Part shown: piece after piece, positions 53,000 to 61,875 of the stretch | Layout: each line of letters opens with the position of its first letter | How positions within the stretch are numbered: the first letter of the stretch is position 1 | DNA from: JAMXLO01 sp963832895 | GTDB taxonomy: Bacteria > Pseudomonadota > Alphaproteobacteria > Acetobacterales > Acetobacteraceae | NCBI GenBank assembly: GCA_963832895.1 | Contig: CAWHVQ010000003.1 | Span: forward strand, 434,001-498,000 | Direction of reading: 5' to 3' | Length of the DNA stretch: 64,000 nucleotides | Notes under the pieces: model-generated | The model's input: only the letters and a program-made list of their open reading frames with translations | What the model was told of the DNA's origin: nothing | Databases searched by the model: none | Program-made: the position numbers and the translations under genes

Positions 53000-54076
53000 T
53001 TATATTTCTGCGGAAACTGGCTGCACCTGATTATGCCACTGATCCCTCATTTGTGCCCTTCTCTGCTCCTGCGCCGTGAGGTAAGCCAGATAGCTCGACT
53101 CAGTAGTTTTGACCGACGTATGGCCCAGATGCTTTGCCAGCTCGTATATGCCGCCGCCATTCTTCAGCCAACGGATCGCGAAGCGATGCCGGAGGTCATG
53201 CGCCCGGAACCGGCGGAAGGGACGGCCTGCTTTCTTCTCAGCCGCCATCACCCGACGCATGACATTGCCAAAGTCGCTGGCGAAGCTCCCATAGGCTGTG
53301 CCATTGCGGGACGGAAAGAGCGTGCCGTGGGTTTCCCCGGCAGCTAAAGCTTCCCTCGCATCGCCGCCGGGGGTGATCCAGTCGATGATGCGAGGCCGGT
53401 TCGTCTTGGTGCGCAGGAGCATGATCTGCTTGCGTTCATGGTCCACGTCTGAAGCTCTCAGGATGACCGCCTCGTTCTCCCTCATGCCGGTCGCATCAAG
53501 AAGCCGCAGCACATTCGCCATTGGCGGAGGCAGGGCCGACAAAACGGTCAGAACGTCTTCCTCGCTCGGAGGCTCGATAGGGTCGCGTCGTTCGCGCAAG
53601 ACGACACTTCGATCATAGAGCCGAACCGGGTTATCCTCTCGCCAGCCCCAGGCGACGCAGGCGGCCATGAGGCGGGAAAGGGCGGTCAGATCCCTTCTGA
53701 TCGTGGCGTTCGTTGCAGTTCGCGTCCGAAGGCTGACGTATTCTGAGATCCGGGCAGTGCTCACGTCCCCGATCCGGAGATTGCCGAAGACCTCATCGAG
53801 CTTGGCGACGCTGGTGAGATAGCGGCGCATGACGGCAGGCTTGACCGCCTTCGGCAGCACTTCCTGCGCCCATTTGACGACTGCTTCTCTGAAACTTGGC
53901 GAGTCGGGATTACCTACAACCTGGCGCTCAACCTTGAGCCGCCACGCTTTGAGCCGGAGGCTTGCTTCGCGCTTGTCGGACGTTCTCAGGCTGCGCCGGT
54001 GTTCGCGCCCACCGAGACGCACCCTTCCCCAATAGATGTCACCCCGTTTGAACAGGTAGCCACCGGCCCTCGGCAA
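53000..54076 (-). CDS. Second tyrosine recombinase/phage integrase
   Basis: 358 residues, of the shorter phage type and unrelated to the P4-type enzyme next door. N-terminal arm part (GDIYWGRVRLGGREHRRSLRT), core-binding domain, then catalytic Arg in DATGMRENEAVILR, HDLRHRF (HxxR), GHTSVKTT and Tyr in SSYLAYL. Its stop is 16 bp from the tRNA 5' end, same strand. Probably marks another integrated element to the right. Confidence 0.92.
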   Translation of the reverse strand: MPRAGGYLFKRGDIYWGRVRLGGREHRRSLRTSDKREASLRLKAWRLKVERQVVGNPDSPSFREAVVKWAQEVLPKAVKPAVMRRYLTSVAKLDEVFGNLRIGDVSTARISEYVSLRTRTATNATIRRDLTALSRLMAACVAWGWREDNPVRLYDRSVVLRERRDPIEPPSEEDVLTVLSALPPPMANVLRLLDATGMRENEAVILRASDVDHERKQIMLLRTKTNRPRIIDWITPGGDAREALAAGETHGTLFPSRNGTAYGSFASDFGNVMRRVMAAEKKAGRPFRRFRAHDLRHRFAIRWLKNGGGIYELAKHLGHTSVKTTESSYLAYLTAQEQRRAQMRDQWHNQVQPVSAEI

Positions 54077-54364
54077 TGCAGCGATCTTCCTTGGAAGCCT
54101 GCTATCATGCCGTCAGGAATGCCCGATGTCGAACCTTCTGCGGTCTTCCTGAGCCTCCTGCACTGCCTGAGGTCATGATGGAGGCAGAGCGTAAGGGCGT
54201 GCCCTTGCGGCGTCGTGGCGACAGCAGCGGTCGGTCCAAACCCTACCCCTCCCTTCCCCGATTGCCGCGAACCTGCCGCTGCCCGAGCCCCATTCGCCTT
54301 GGTGGCCAGGGCACGTTTCGGCGGGGCTGGCTGGGGAATGCGAAGAGGACCCGGCCCGGCGCCG
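54077..54364. other. Gene-free region upstream of second integrase
   Basis: About 290 bp. It should contain the integrase promoter. No repeat, tRNA or credible gene seen. Confidence 0.5.
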
Positions 54365-54952
54365 TTAAGGGGTCGAGGGCACCGCATTCCAAAGTGAAAT
54401 GACCCGATTCTCGGGATGCCGTGGGTCGTCCTGCAGGATGCTGAGGGAGCCGGTATCAAGCATGAGCCGCTGACCGCCGCTGGCGGCCAACCCAATCCAC
54501 CGGGCGGCTAGCACCCGCGAAAAGTGCCCGTGTGAAAACAGAGCGACGTTTCCGTTGAGCGCCTCAAGCCGCCCAATGAGCCGGTCTGCCCGGTCTGACA
54601 CCTGATCCGGCAACTCGCCGTTCGGACAGCCGTCCGCGAAGATATTCCACCCCGGCCGTCCTTTAACGATGTCTGGGGTGCGGATGCCCTCGTAATCACC
54701 GTAATCCCACTCGGCAAGATCCAGCTCGACCTGAGCAAGGGAACCTAGGCCGGCAAGCTCGCTCGTCCTCTGGGCCCGCTGCCGGGGGCTGCATAGGACG
54801 GATGAGAAGTGGATACCGCTCAGCCACGTCGCTAAGCGCTTGGCCTCCTCTTCGCCATGAACGGTCAGCGGTATGTCTGTACTCCCGGTATGCTGACCTG
54901 AGAGCGACCATTCGGTCTCGCCGTGGCGGACGACGTAGAGTTTCACCGGCAT
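54365..54952 (-). CDS. Histidine phosphatase family protein (phosphoglycerate mutase-like)
   Basis: 195 residues. RHGETEW at 9-15 gives the catalytic His10 and phosphate pocket. Further motifs: GSTDIPLTVHGEEEAKRLA, SSVLCSPRQRAQRTSEL and the second catalytic His in VALFSHGHFSRVLA. Small members dephosphorylate sugar phosphates, alpha-ribazole-P or other metabolites. Cytosolic; no neighbour suggests a pathway. Confidence 0.9.
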   Translation of the reverse strand: MPVKLYVVRHGETEWSLSGQHTGSTDIPLTVHGEEEAKRLATWLSGIHFSSVLCSPRQRAQRTSELAGLGSLAQVELDLAEWDYGDYEGIRTPDIVKGRPGWNIFADGCPNGELPDQVSDRADRLIGRLEALNGNVALFSHGHFSRVLAARWIGLAASGGQRLMLDTGSLSILQDDPRHPENRVISLWNAVPSTP

Positions 54953-55207
54953 AGCGTGTTTCCTCGCTCAAAACAGAGTCCGCCGCAATCCGAACTCGCG
55001 CGCGGCATCGATTCACATCGGCCATCATCCCCTTCCTGTCGACGAAAAGGCGCGGCGGTGCCGCAGGAGCCGCGCCGCCCCTGTCGCGGCATGGCCGTAG
55101 GGGTCGCCACATGGCCGTAGAGATTGATCAGAGCTCAGCCATTCTCCAATTGCATATTGGTTATCCACCGCCGTAAAACGCGCGCCTCTTTTTTTTGCAG
55201 AGGTGAT
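54953..55207. other. Gene-free region
   Basis: About 255 bp between divergent genes; contains a TTTTTTTT run near 55187. Short overlapping frames on both strands look random. No element recognised. Confidence 0.4.
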
Positions 55208-56469
55208 GTGGTGGGGGCCGGCGAGCAGGCCGTCGAGGCGTCGAAGAAGACGAAACGTCTGCGGGGAAACGCTCTCGAACAATGGGAAGTAACCATCGTC
55301 AAGGCGATGCTGGCGAAGCATGACCGAACCGACCAGGACATTCTTGCCTATTTCACGCGGCCGACCCGCTCGGTGAACCACCGGCTAATCGGCCAAATCC
55401 GTAAGGGTTTCGTGCATGCCAAGACCTCAGTCGCAACCGACGAGGACTTAGCCGAGTTTCTCGCCACCTGGCCCGATGTAGACCCCCAGACTGGGCTTAG
55501 CCTTCGTGGAGATGAGCTTCTTATCAATGCGCGTGAAGCGATGATCGCCGCCGTTCATACCTTCAATGGCGCCGGTCTGCACTTTCGTGCCGAGCTGTTC
55601 ATCGTCACCGCGATCATCGCTTGGACCTATCTGCACCATGCGTATTTCCGCCGCCTCGGCATCGACTACCGATATGTCAGGAGCGTCGATGGCGCCAAAC
55701 AGATCGTGACAACCGAGAGCGGTGCCGACCGATACTGGGAACTGAGCTATTGCCTGAAGCACGCGAAATGCCCCCTCACGAAAGGCATGATCTCCAATCT
55801 CGAGTTCCTGATCGAGCTGCGCCATGAAATCGAGCATCGATCAACCAGCCGAATTCGACGATGCAGTTCAGTACGCAGCTTCAGGCTTGCTGCATCAACT
55901 TCAACGATATCATCAAGGCGCAGTTCGGTCCGCAGTACGCGTTGGAGCGGCGGCTGCCGATTGCCCTACAATTTATGACGTTCAGCTCCGATCAACGCGC
56001 AGTGCTGAAGCGGGCCACAAACCTGCCGCGCAACATCGAAACTATAATGGATGCCTTCTCTGACAAGCTAACACCGGAGGAGAGGGATGACCCGCAATAC
56101 GCCTTCCGCGTCAACTTCATGCCGCTCCTGGCCAACCGTCCGGCTGGCGCGGATCAGGTGATTGAGTTTGCCAAGGGGACACCGGGCGATGCCGCAGCAT
56201 CAATCGCGGTTATTAAGGAGGTGGACCGGCGAAAATATCGCGCCGGTCAGGTCGTTAAGCTTATGCAGGACGAAGGATACCCTGAGTTCAAGATCCAAAA
56301 TCATACCCAGCTATGGCAATCAGAAAATGCCAAAAACCCGACGCTTGGTTTCGGGTCGACAGTGTTCGACAGCGACTGGTGGGGATGGAACGAAAAATGG
56401 GTGGCGCATGTTCGCCAACATTGCATGGTATACGCCGAACGCTATGGTAAGCGGGAGAAGCAAACTTGA
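55208..56469 (+). pseudogene. DUF3644 family protein, broken by two single-base insertions
   Basis: The first part reads KRLRGNALEQWEVTIVKAML, QDILAYFTRPTRSVNHRLIG, GLSLRGDELLINAREAMIAA, HFRAELFIVTAIIAWTYL to ELRHEIEHRSTSRI. The rest continues two frames away: STQLQACCINFNDIIKAQFG, YALERRLPIALQFMTFSSDQ to the end at 56469. Deleting one C near 55855 and one C near 55868 restores RIDDAVSTQLQACC. The start is taken as GTG 55208. DUF3644 proteins are of unknown function and frequent in mobile or defence regions. Confidence 0.8.
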
Positions 56470-56510
56470 ACGAACGACAGCAATTGTCAGATGTCTGATC
56501 CCTTGACCGA

Positions 56511-56620
56511 GCGAACATGGCATTGATGCGCAAGCCGAGGTGGTCGAGGGTGGCAAACTAACCGGCAAGCTCATAGCGCTCCAGATCAAGAGTGGTGCCG
56601 AGAAAGGAAGGTCGCCATGA
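56511..56620 (+). pseudogene. DUF4365 remnant
   Basis: Short open stretch EHGIDAQAEVVEGGKLTGKL followed by IALQIKSGAEKGRS and a stop. It resembles the strand-rich, nuclease-like start of DUF4365 proteins (DxGIDxQ...VQIKSG). Both ends missing. The stop overlaps the ATG of the next gene. Confidence 0.6.
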
Positions 56621-57153
56621 CGCACGACGAGTTTGACGCTTGGTTCACCCGAGTGCTGCGCAGCCTCTACCCTAACCGGGATGCGGGGTTCGCCATTGTC
56701 ATAACTGCGTTCCCACCGCTCGAAAGGTATCTAAGGCAGAAGACAGGCGTTGCGGCTGGAAATATCAGGGACCCAAGATTTTGCGAGGCGTTATTTGGGA
56801 TATTCCCTGAACTAAAGAGCCCGGAGAACGCGAAGCAATTCTGGGAGATTCATCGCAATGGGTTGCTCCATCAATGCACGTTCAACGCGCTCGACAGCAA
56901 AAGCCAAAGGCTGGCCGACGGCATCGTAAGCCATGACCGTCCTATCGACTTTGACGCGGCCAATGACCGTTGCTGGATCAATCCGATATCCTTCGCAGAA
57001 CGAGTAATAGATACCATCACTGCCGATTTCGCTACATTTGAGGGCACCGCGCCACCGCTGCCCGTGGTGAAAGATTACCCGGCAACGGTGGGCTACGCCG
57101 CGTATTCAGCGACCATGGGACCCACGGTTTTCCTCGGAACGGCGAAGCCGTAA
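56617..57153 (+). CDS. Hypothetical protein
   Basis: 178 residues, ATG 56617 with AAAGGAAGG 6 bases upstream. MTHDEFDAWFTRVLRSLYPN, then FPPLERYLRQKTGV, FWEIHRNGLLHQCTF and DRCWINPISFAERVIDTI. The HRNGLLHQ helix recalls HEPN-like small proteins (RxxxxH), but I cannot confirm it. Follows a DUF4365 scrap, consistent with a mobile-region gene. Confidence 0.65.
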   Translation: MTHDEFDAWFTRVLRSLYPNRDAGFAIVITAFPPLERYLRQKTGVAAGNIRDPRFCEALFGIFPELKSPENAKQFWEIHRNGLLHQCTFNALDSKSQRLADGIVSHDRPIDFDAANDRCWINPISFAERVIDTITADFATFEGTAPPLPVVKDYPATVGYAAYSATMGPTVFLGTAKP

Positions 57154-57311
57154 GCGCTTGACCAGAGCGCCGCCGCTACCCGACGCGCAAGCAAGTCTCT
57201 ATTATCAAGGGATGGAGATGCCTAGGCAGGATGTTCCGACCAACCTCAAGGTCATCCAGACATTCAGTGCATTTCAGAGCACGCGAGGCGGTTGAGCTGT
57301 CGGACGGGCCC

Positions 57312-57509
57312 TCACGCCAGAGAGAATTGTTGCTCGTAGTACTCGATCATCTCCTCGCGCTCTGCCTCCGTCAGGTCATCCGGGTCACGGATAGGGTATA
57401 CTCGGCCGCCGCGAGCCCGATGAAACTGATATTTCCCAGCGCTGGTCCGACCGATCGGTGTTAGGCCGAGGACCCTGATTCGAGCGCGGGACTGCTCACT
57501 CGTCGTCAC
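57312..57509 (-). CDS. Small hypothetical protein, second gene of a pair
   Basis: 65 residues: MTTSEQSRARIRVLGLTPIG, RTSAGKYQFHRARGGRVYPI, ending LTEAEREEMIEYYEQQFSLA. Its ATG overlaps the stop of the upstream small gene by 4 bp. No recognised domain. Confidence 0.5.
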   Translation of the reverse strand: MTTSEQSRARIRVLGLTPIGRTSAGKYQFHRARGGRVYPIRDPDDLTEAEREEMIEYYEQQFSLA

Positions 57510-57775
57510 TCTACGTCGACGCGCAGGCGCCGTCCTGGCCGATCTATCGTCATAGTCGCAACCTTCTCACCCTGCATATCAAGAAGATCCCGCAGGACAG
57601 GACCGATGTCCCGCCACAGCTCATCCTCCGATCTGCCCATGAGCATAAGGCTTTGCATCTGCCGGCTGCGCGCATGAATGATGCCGGCGTTGCCATGCAC
57701 GATTTCGATATCGATTTCGATGCTATGTAGCACGAATGTCCCTCTTCGCTTGCGCGATTGGTTTGTCTTGTTCAA
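57506..57775 (-). CDS. Small hypothetical protein, first gene of a pair
   Basis: 89 residues with a start near 57775. Contains FVLHSIEIDIEIVHGNAGII and MGRSEDELWRDIGPVLRDLL; the second half has a HicB/DUF1902-like look, so a toxin-antitoxin-type pair is conceivable. Overlaps the next gene by 4 bp. Function unknown. Confidence 0.5.
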   Translation of the reverse strand: MNKTNQSRKRRGTFVLHSIEIDIEIVHGNAGIIHARSRQMQSLMLMGRSEDELWRDIGPVLRDLLDMQGEKVATMTIDRPGRRLRVDVE

Positions 57776-58125
57776 GGCGACCGAGTAGCGTTGCCGGGGA
57801 ACCGTGCTCGCCTTCTGCAGCCGAACCGCCGGCCCTCCCCGGTGTTCAGTCGACTTCTTGCCTCACCCGCCGCCATGTAAAGCCGCGCGGTGCACCCGGT
57901 AGTTGATCGCCTTCCTGCGAGTGGTGCACCTTACCGGTCGGCGTGCCGAACACGTTCAGCTCCTCATAATAAGCGGTTTCGGGCGCGCGGTCGCCAGGCT
58001 GTTGCTCGCTGTCATGAGGCATCCACCATGGTAGCGCGTTCGGCAGCAGGAGTGTTGATACAAATCAATTCTATTGCCGCCATTATTCCGGCGGTGACAC
58101 AGGCCGTTTCCTGCGATCCGGTCCT
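57776..58125. other. Gene-free region
   Basis: About 350 bp before the pilin gene. Nothing recognised beyond an expected promoter for the pilin gene. Confidence 0.45.
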
Positions 58126-58320
58126 ATGATGTTCGCGTATGTATTTGCTCTCCTGGAGCGCGTGAAGGTCGACCGCAGGGGCGTGACTGCCATGGAGTAC
58201 GGCGTGATCGCCGCGGGCATCGTCATTGCCGTTGCCGCAGCCGCTGCAACATCGGGAACGAAGGCTTCAACCTTATTCTCGACAATCGGCGGCAAACTTA
58301 AAGCCACTGGCACGCGCTGA
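58126..58320 (+). CDS. Flp family type IVb pilin
   Basis: 64 residues. Flp pilin signature GVTAMEYGVIAAGIVIAVAAA: cleavage would fall just before the hydrophobic segment, after the Gly of RRG, with Glu at +5. C-terminus STIGGKLKATG is typical. Normally made with tad/cpa assembly genes; none are here, so it is an orphan. Confidence 0.9.
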   Translation: MMFAYVFALLERVKVDRRGVTAMEYGVIAAGIVIAVAAAAATSGTKASTLFSTIGGKLKATGTR

Positions 58321-58324
58321 CGCC

Positions 58325-58495
58325 TCAGCCTGGCATCGGGGTCCATAAATGGACCATCCCCAAAAGGAGGTGCCTGGCGAGATCATCAACCGGCATGCGG
58401 CCGGTCTGCGTGGTCTCGCTTTGGCCGAGTGCAGTCACCGTGATCATACCACCCCTGACGACATATTTGCCCCGGTAAACACGGCTGCCGACCAT
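58325..58495 (-). CDS. Small conserved hypothetical protein
   Basis: 56 residues from ATG 58495: MVGSRVYRGKYVVRGGMITV then TALGQSETTQTGRMPVDDLA and RHLLLGMVHLW. Basic start, beta-strand-like. Convergent with the pilin gene, only 4 bp apart. The frame is open further upstream to 58645, but the extra part looks random. Function unknown. Confidence 0.5.
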   Translation of the reverse strand: MVGSRVYRGKYVVRGGMITVTALGQSETTQTGRMPVDDLARHLLLGMVHLWTPMPG

Positions 58496-58645
58496 GATCG
58501 AGACCGGGCGTGAAGGTTGATTTTGCAATGGCCGTTTCCCAAGGCAATTTGGCGCAGCACGTGATGCAGTGGACCGCCCCGGCCGGGGAGCCGAGACGAT
58601 CCCTGTAGACCCCTGTCCCCCATAAAAGGAACCGAGCACGGCCAT

Positions 58646-58844
58646 CCTGTGCTAAGCCCAGTCATCCGCGACGTGTGAAGTCGGACAGATGGCTGTTACA
58701 TCGTCATAATTTCCGAAGCTTTTCTGCACTTATCGGCACCGAAGTGCGTTGTGCAGTGCGACGCAACATGCATCCGTGAGTTGAGCAGAGCGGAAAGTAA
58801 TGGCGTGGGTAATCCGGTGTTTTGCAGTGGCAATTACCCTGACG
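58646..58844. other. Gene-free region
   Basis: About 200 bp, no gene or structured element recognised. Confidence 0.4.
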
Positions 58845-59009
58845 TTACGGCGTGTTGTCCGATGCAGCCTCCAGCTGGGCTAAGGCCTCATAGTTCCTCG
58901 CAATTTCGGAGAGGCATGCCTGGGCCCGAGGATCCTTCGAATCTTCCGCGAGGCCCCTGCTGTATTCGGCCAGCTTTTTCCAAATCATGGCAGGGGATGG
59001 TCGAGGCAT
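58845..59009 (-). CDS. Small helical hypothetical protein
   Basis: 54 residues from ATG 59009 with AAGG upstream: AMIWKKLAEYSRGLAEDSKD then ACLSEIARNYEALAQLEAAS. The pattern of a short two-helix protein with AEDSKDPRAQ...IARNYE..A matches a very common alphaproteobacterial small-protein type without known role. Confidence 0.6.
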   Translation of the reverse strand: MPRPSPAMIWKKLAEYSRGLAEDSKDPRAQACLSEIARNYEALAQLEAASDNTP

Positions 59010-59220
59010 ATGACCTTTGATGACGGAAATATGACGTATTTTTACCGCCTCACGGAGCCGTGAGCAACCGCTATTTGGGTCCGTCTTTGCGCTGGCCAAG
59101 GCCGCCGACTTCCACGCTTCGCGCATAGAACTATTGCACATTCCGAGGTAATCAGGACAGACCTTCTGCCTTATATTATGTTGCAAAGCAGCATTGGCCC
59201 CGCGGCCACAGGAGATCCCT

Positions 59221-59391
59221 ATGCGCACCATCACAGCCGACTGGTCGCTTCCTCAAAGGAAGAGTGGGAGCTGGCTTTCAAATCTGAGGGCCAAGCTCCA
59301 GCGGGTTGGACGACGCGCCGTCCGCGCACATGACCCGCTCGTGCAGGCTGACGCCGCAGCGTTCGTCAGCGCCTTCATGCGCATCGGCTGA
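59221..59391 (+). CDS. Small basic hypothetical protein
   Basis: 56 residues from ATG 59221, GGAGA 5 bases upstream. MRTITADWSLPQRKSGSWLS then LRAKLQRVGRRAVRAHDPLV. No recognised domain; basic N-terminal half. Confidence 0.5.
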   Translation: MRTITADWSLPQRKSGSWLSNLRAKLQRVGRRAVRAHDPLVQADAAAFVSAFMRIG

Positions 59392-59506
59392 TCCGAGACG
59401 GGCCTGGGTGGCCCGTGGGCACGCCGTTGGCATAGGCCTAACGCGCCCCGGCGGAGAACCATTGTGCTCCGTGTGCATTATTGCTCGGCACATTGAGGAC
59501 ATGGCC

Positions 59507-60097
59507 ATGAAAAATCCATCGATCTATATTGCGCTAGTGGCGGCTTCAATTCTGGCTGAGCCGGCCTTCGCGCAAGCGCCCCCGACTACTGCGCCGGCGC
59601 CGGCGCCAACGGTTACGGCACCTGCGGTTATTCCTGGCGCTCCTGTCGCGCCGTTGACCACAGGGGACGAGCACTTCGTGGTCGCCCAGCTCGAAGGCAA
59701 CATGGCGGAGATACAGGCGGGTCAACTGGCACTCAAAAACAGTCAGAATCAAGAGGTCCGCCAGTTCGCAGAAAAGATGATCACGGATCATTCTTACGCG
59801 CTGAAAACGCTAGATGAGATCGCGGCGATTCACCACATCCAGCTTCCGACGACGTTGAGCGATCAGGATCGCGAGATGCTCGACCCGCTGGCCAAGCTCG
59901 ATGGCCCCGCTTTCGATCGCGCCTATGTTGACGACATGGTCCGTGCGCACGCGATGATGGTGGAACAACTCAACGCTCAGCTGATCCATGGCCAGGACCA
60001 GCACATCAACGCGTGGGTGCAAAACACGCGGCCCACCGTCCTGCAGCACGCCGAGATCGCACAGCAACTTCAGGCCAACCTGCCGCGCGCGGGCTGA
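59507..60097 (+). CDS. DUF4142 domain protein, exported
   Basis: 196 residues from ATG 59507 (GAGGA 7 bases upstream). Sec signal peptide NPSIYIALVAASILAEPAFAQ, a Pro/Ala linker, then DUF4142: DEHFVVAQLEGNMAEIQAGQ, VRQFAEKMITDHSYALKTLD, and the C-terminal long helix. A ferritin-like four-helix fold located in the periplasm or outer membrane; often stress-linked in soil alphaproteobacteria. Confidence 0.9.
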   Translation: MKNPSIYIALVAASILAEPAFAQAPPTTAPAPAPTVTAPAVIPGAPVAPLTTGDEHFVVAQLEGNMAEIQAGQLALKNSQNQEVRQFAEKMITDHSYALKTLDEIAAIHHIQLPTTLSDQDREMLDPLAKLDGPAFDRAYVDDMVRAHAMMVEQLNAQLIHGQDQHINAWVQNTRPTVLQHAEIAQQLQANLPRAG

Positions 60098-60248
60098 AGC
60101 GCGCGGCGGTACACCAGGAAGGAGCAGCGGGGATGTGAACCCGGCCACAATCTTTTCCCCGCATTACGCATAAGTCATATCGCACGCGACAGCGTTATAG
60201 CGCGGCCAGCAGAGCTCCATCTCCACGGAAGTCGTAAGGAGAGAGACC

Positions 60249-60431
60249 GTGCAAATACTATCGGGGATCGGGACGAAGCTGGGTCGTTTTGCCTCCAGAT
60301 TGGCTGCGCGCCACAGGGCAGCGACAGAGATCCGTCAGCTTTATCAGTTTGACGATCGGGAACTGCGAGATGTAGGCCTAAGCCGTGGCGATTTTCCGGC
60401 AATCATGAGAGGGACCTATCGCCGGGACTGA
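60249..60431 (+). CDS. DUF1127 domain small protein
   Basis: 60 residues, GTG start with AAGGAGAGA upstream. C-terminal DUF1127 motif EIRQLYQFDDRELRDVGLSRGDF is unmistakable. Members such as YjiS-like proteins bind RNA and affect phosphate or carbon metabolism. Confidence 0.9.
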   Translation: MQILSGIGTKLGRFASRLAARHRAATEIRQLYQFDDRELRDVGLSRGDFPAIMRGTYRRD

Positions 60432-60459
60432 TCTGCCGGATGGCGGCCACGCAAATAGG

Positions 60460-60618
60460 TCACCGCCTGCCCCTGAATGTTGGATCCTGCCGCCGAGGGA
60501 CTCGGCCGCGCGATCTACGTGAGATAAGCCGCCCGACAGCAATTCCGATCCCTCCCAGGATTGCGCCAACCACTGGGATGCCAGCAATCAAGACGAGGAC
60601 GAATATCGACTCATCCAT
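60460..60618 (-). CDS. Possible small single-span membrane protein
   Basis: 52 residues: MDESIFVLVLIAGIPVVGAI then LGGIGIAVGRLISRRSRGRV; one membrane helix followed by a basic tail. No clear ribosome site; a start 9 bases earlier is possible. It occupies an otherwise empty 330-bp gap, so coding status is uncertain. Confidence 0.35.
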   Translation of the reverse strand: MDESIFVLVLIAGIPVVGAILGGIGIAVGRLISRRSRGRVPRRQDPTFRGRR

Positions 60619-60762
60619 CGGCTGCATGGCGCGCGGAACGCTGGAGGGTGTCAAGGATATGATACCCCTGACGCCCGGTGCCTCGTAGCGCCGGGTCGCC
60701 CGCTCCCAGTCCGGAATTCAGGCTGGCTGCCGATTAGGCGCGGCCGGCCCTTCGGTCTGCCA

Positions 60763-61177
60763 CTACGTATAATATCGCGGCAGGTTCTCGGTATCTTTCG
60801 GCATCTCGACCCATGTTGGCGCCTGCTCGCAGAACAGGCTGGTCACCGGCTTGAATTGCGACTTGTCATCCAGCGTCCCCGCCATGAGCAGCATTCGACC
60901 GGTACCATCCTTCTCGATCAGAATAGGTGAGCCGCATTTCGTGCAGAATTGTCGATGCATCGGCTCATTGCTTTGGCCACCTGGCATTGTGAAGGTGGTC
61001 ATTGTGCCGGTGATCACCACCCCGTCTGAGGGGAAGGCCATGCCCGAAACGAACGCCGTGCCGGTTTGCTTCTGACAGTCGAAGCAATGGCAGAGAATTC
61101 TGGCGCCCTGGCAGAGGTTCCGCGTCGATGGAATATCTGACAGCCCCGCACAAACAGCCACCCGTGTAACGTGCCAT
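60763..61177 (-). pseudogene. GFA/CENP-V family protein, frameshifted
   Basis: N-terminus MARYTGGCLCGAVRYSIDAE from ATG 61177 is in one frame and the rest (GARILCHCFDCQKQTGTAFV, HRQFCTKCGSPILIEKDGTG) in another. A single-base change near 61107-61113 would join EPL to GARIL. Zinc ligands CLCG, CHCFDC and CTKC are all present, so decay is recent or it is a sequence error. The family includes glutathione-dependent formaldehyde-activating enzyme and many of unknown substrate. Confidence 0.82.
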
Positions 61178-61196
61178 GGTCGCCTCCCGCTGTTCT

Positions 61197-61715
61197 TCAA
61201 AGCCGAGAACTGATCAGACCGTATGTTCCATCCAAGCGATGCGCCAGCCGCCCTTGTGTTATCGGATCCAACACGACCACGGGGATCTGGCGCTCTGTCT
61301 TCTTCGCGTAATCGGCATAAGGCGGCCAGAACTTCAGCGCCTTTTCCCAGAGCCGCTCGCGCTCTGCCCCGGTTGCTGTCCTGGCTTTGGCCTTGAGCGT
61401 CTTCGTTCCGACGCGGACATCGACATCCGGATTGGCGACGAGGTTTCGATACCAGTTGGGGTGCTCCGGTGCACCGCCCTTCGATGCGACGATGATGTAG
61501 CTCTTGCCATCCTCACCATAGAACAGTGGGAAAATGAACTTCTCGCCCGATTTCCGGCCGGTCGTCGTCAGCAGCAGCGACGGAACGTGCATCTCCGAGT
61601 AGCCCGCCGGCGAGATCGTATAGATGTGCCCCTCGGTGCCGCCACTGGAAATGTAGCGATTCGCGTGGTCGACCATCCATTGAGGCAGGCTGGGAGCGAG
61701 CTTGGCGTCGGCCAT
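61197..61715 (-). CDS. Nitroreductase/deazaflavin-dependent oxidoreductase family protein (DDN-like)
   Basis: 172 residues from ATG 61715 with AAGGAGACG upstream. Split-barrel family: SLLLTTTGRKSGEKFIFPLF, SYIIVASKGGAPEHPNWYRN and LVANPDVDVRVGTKTLKAKA. Relatives bind F420 (Ddn type); with two LLM proteins elsewhere this may imply F420 use, but FMN- or haem-binding relatives exist too. Confidence 0.88.
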   Translation of the reverse strand: MADAKLAPSLPQWMVDHANRYISSGGTEGHIYTISPAGYSEMHVPSLLLTTTGRKSGEKFIFPLFYGEDGKSYIIVASKGGAPEHPNWYRNLVANPDVDVRVGTKTLKAKARTATGAERERLWEKALKFWPPYADYAKKTERQIPVVVLDPITQGRLAHRLDGTYGLISSRL

Positions 61716-61875
61716 CTGACGTCTCCTTCTGAACCGTGGTGAGGGCTGAGTTAACTGCAGAGTTAATCGGGCGGGAAGGGTCACACGACAACGTGGCCCA
61801 GAAGGCCAGCTGGGTTACGCAACTCTGGCACCCTCAGATCGCTTGTTGCCTCACGATAAGGCGTGAGGTCCAACC

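Noticed and set aside
57231..57464. Plus-strand 77-codon frame
   Set aside because: Mirror of the coupled minus-strand pair of small genes, which have the better coding look.
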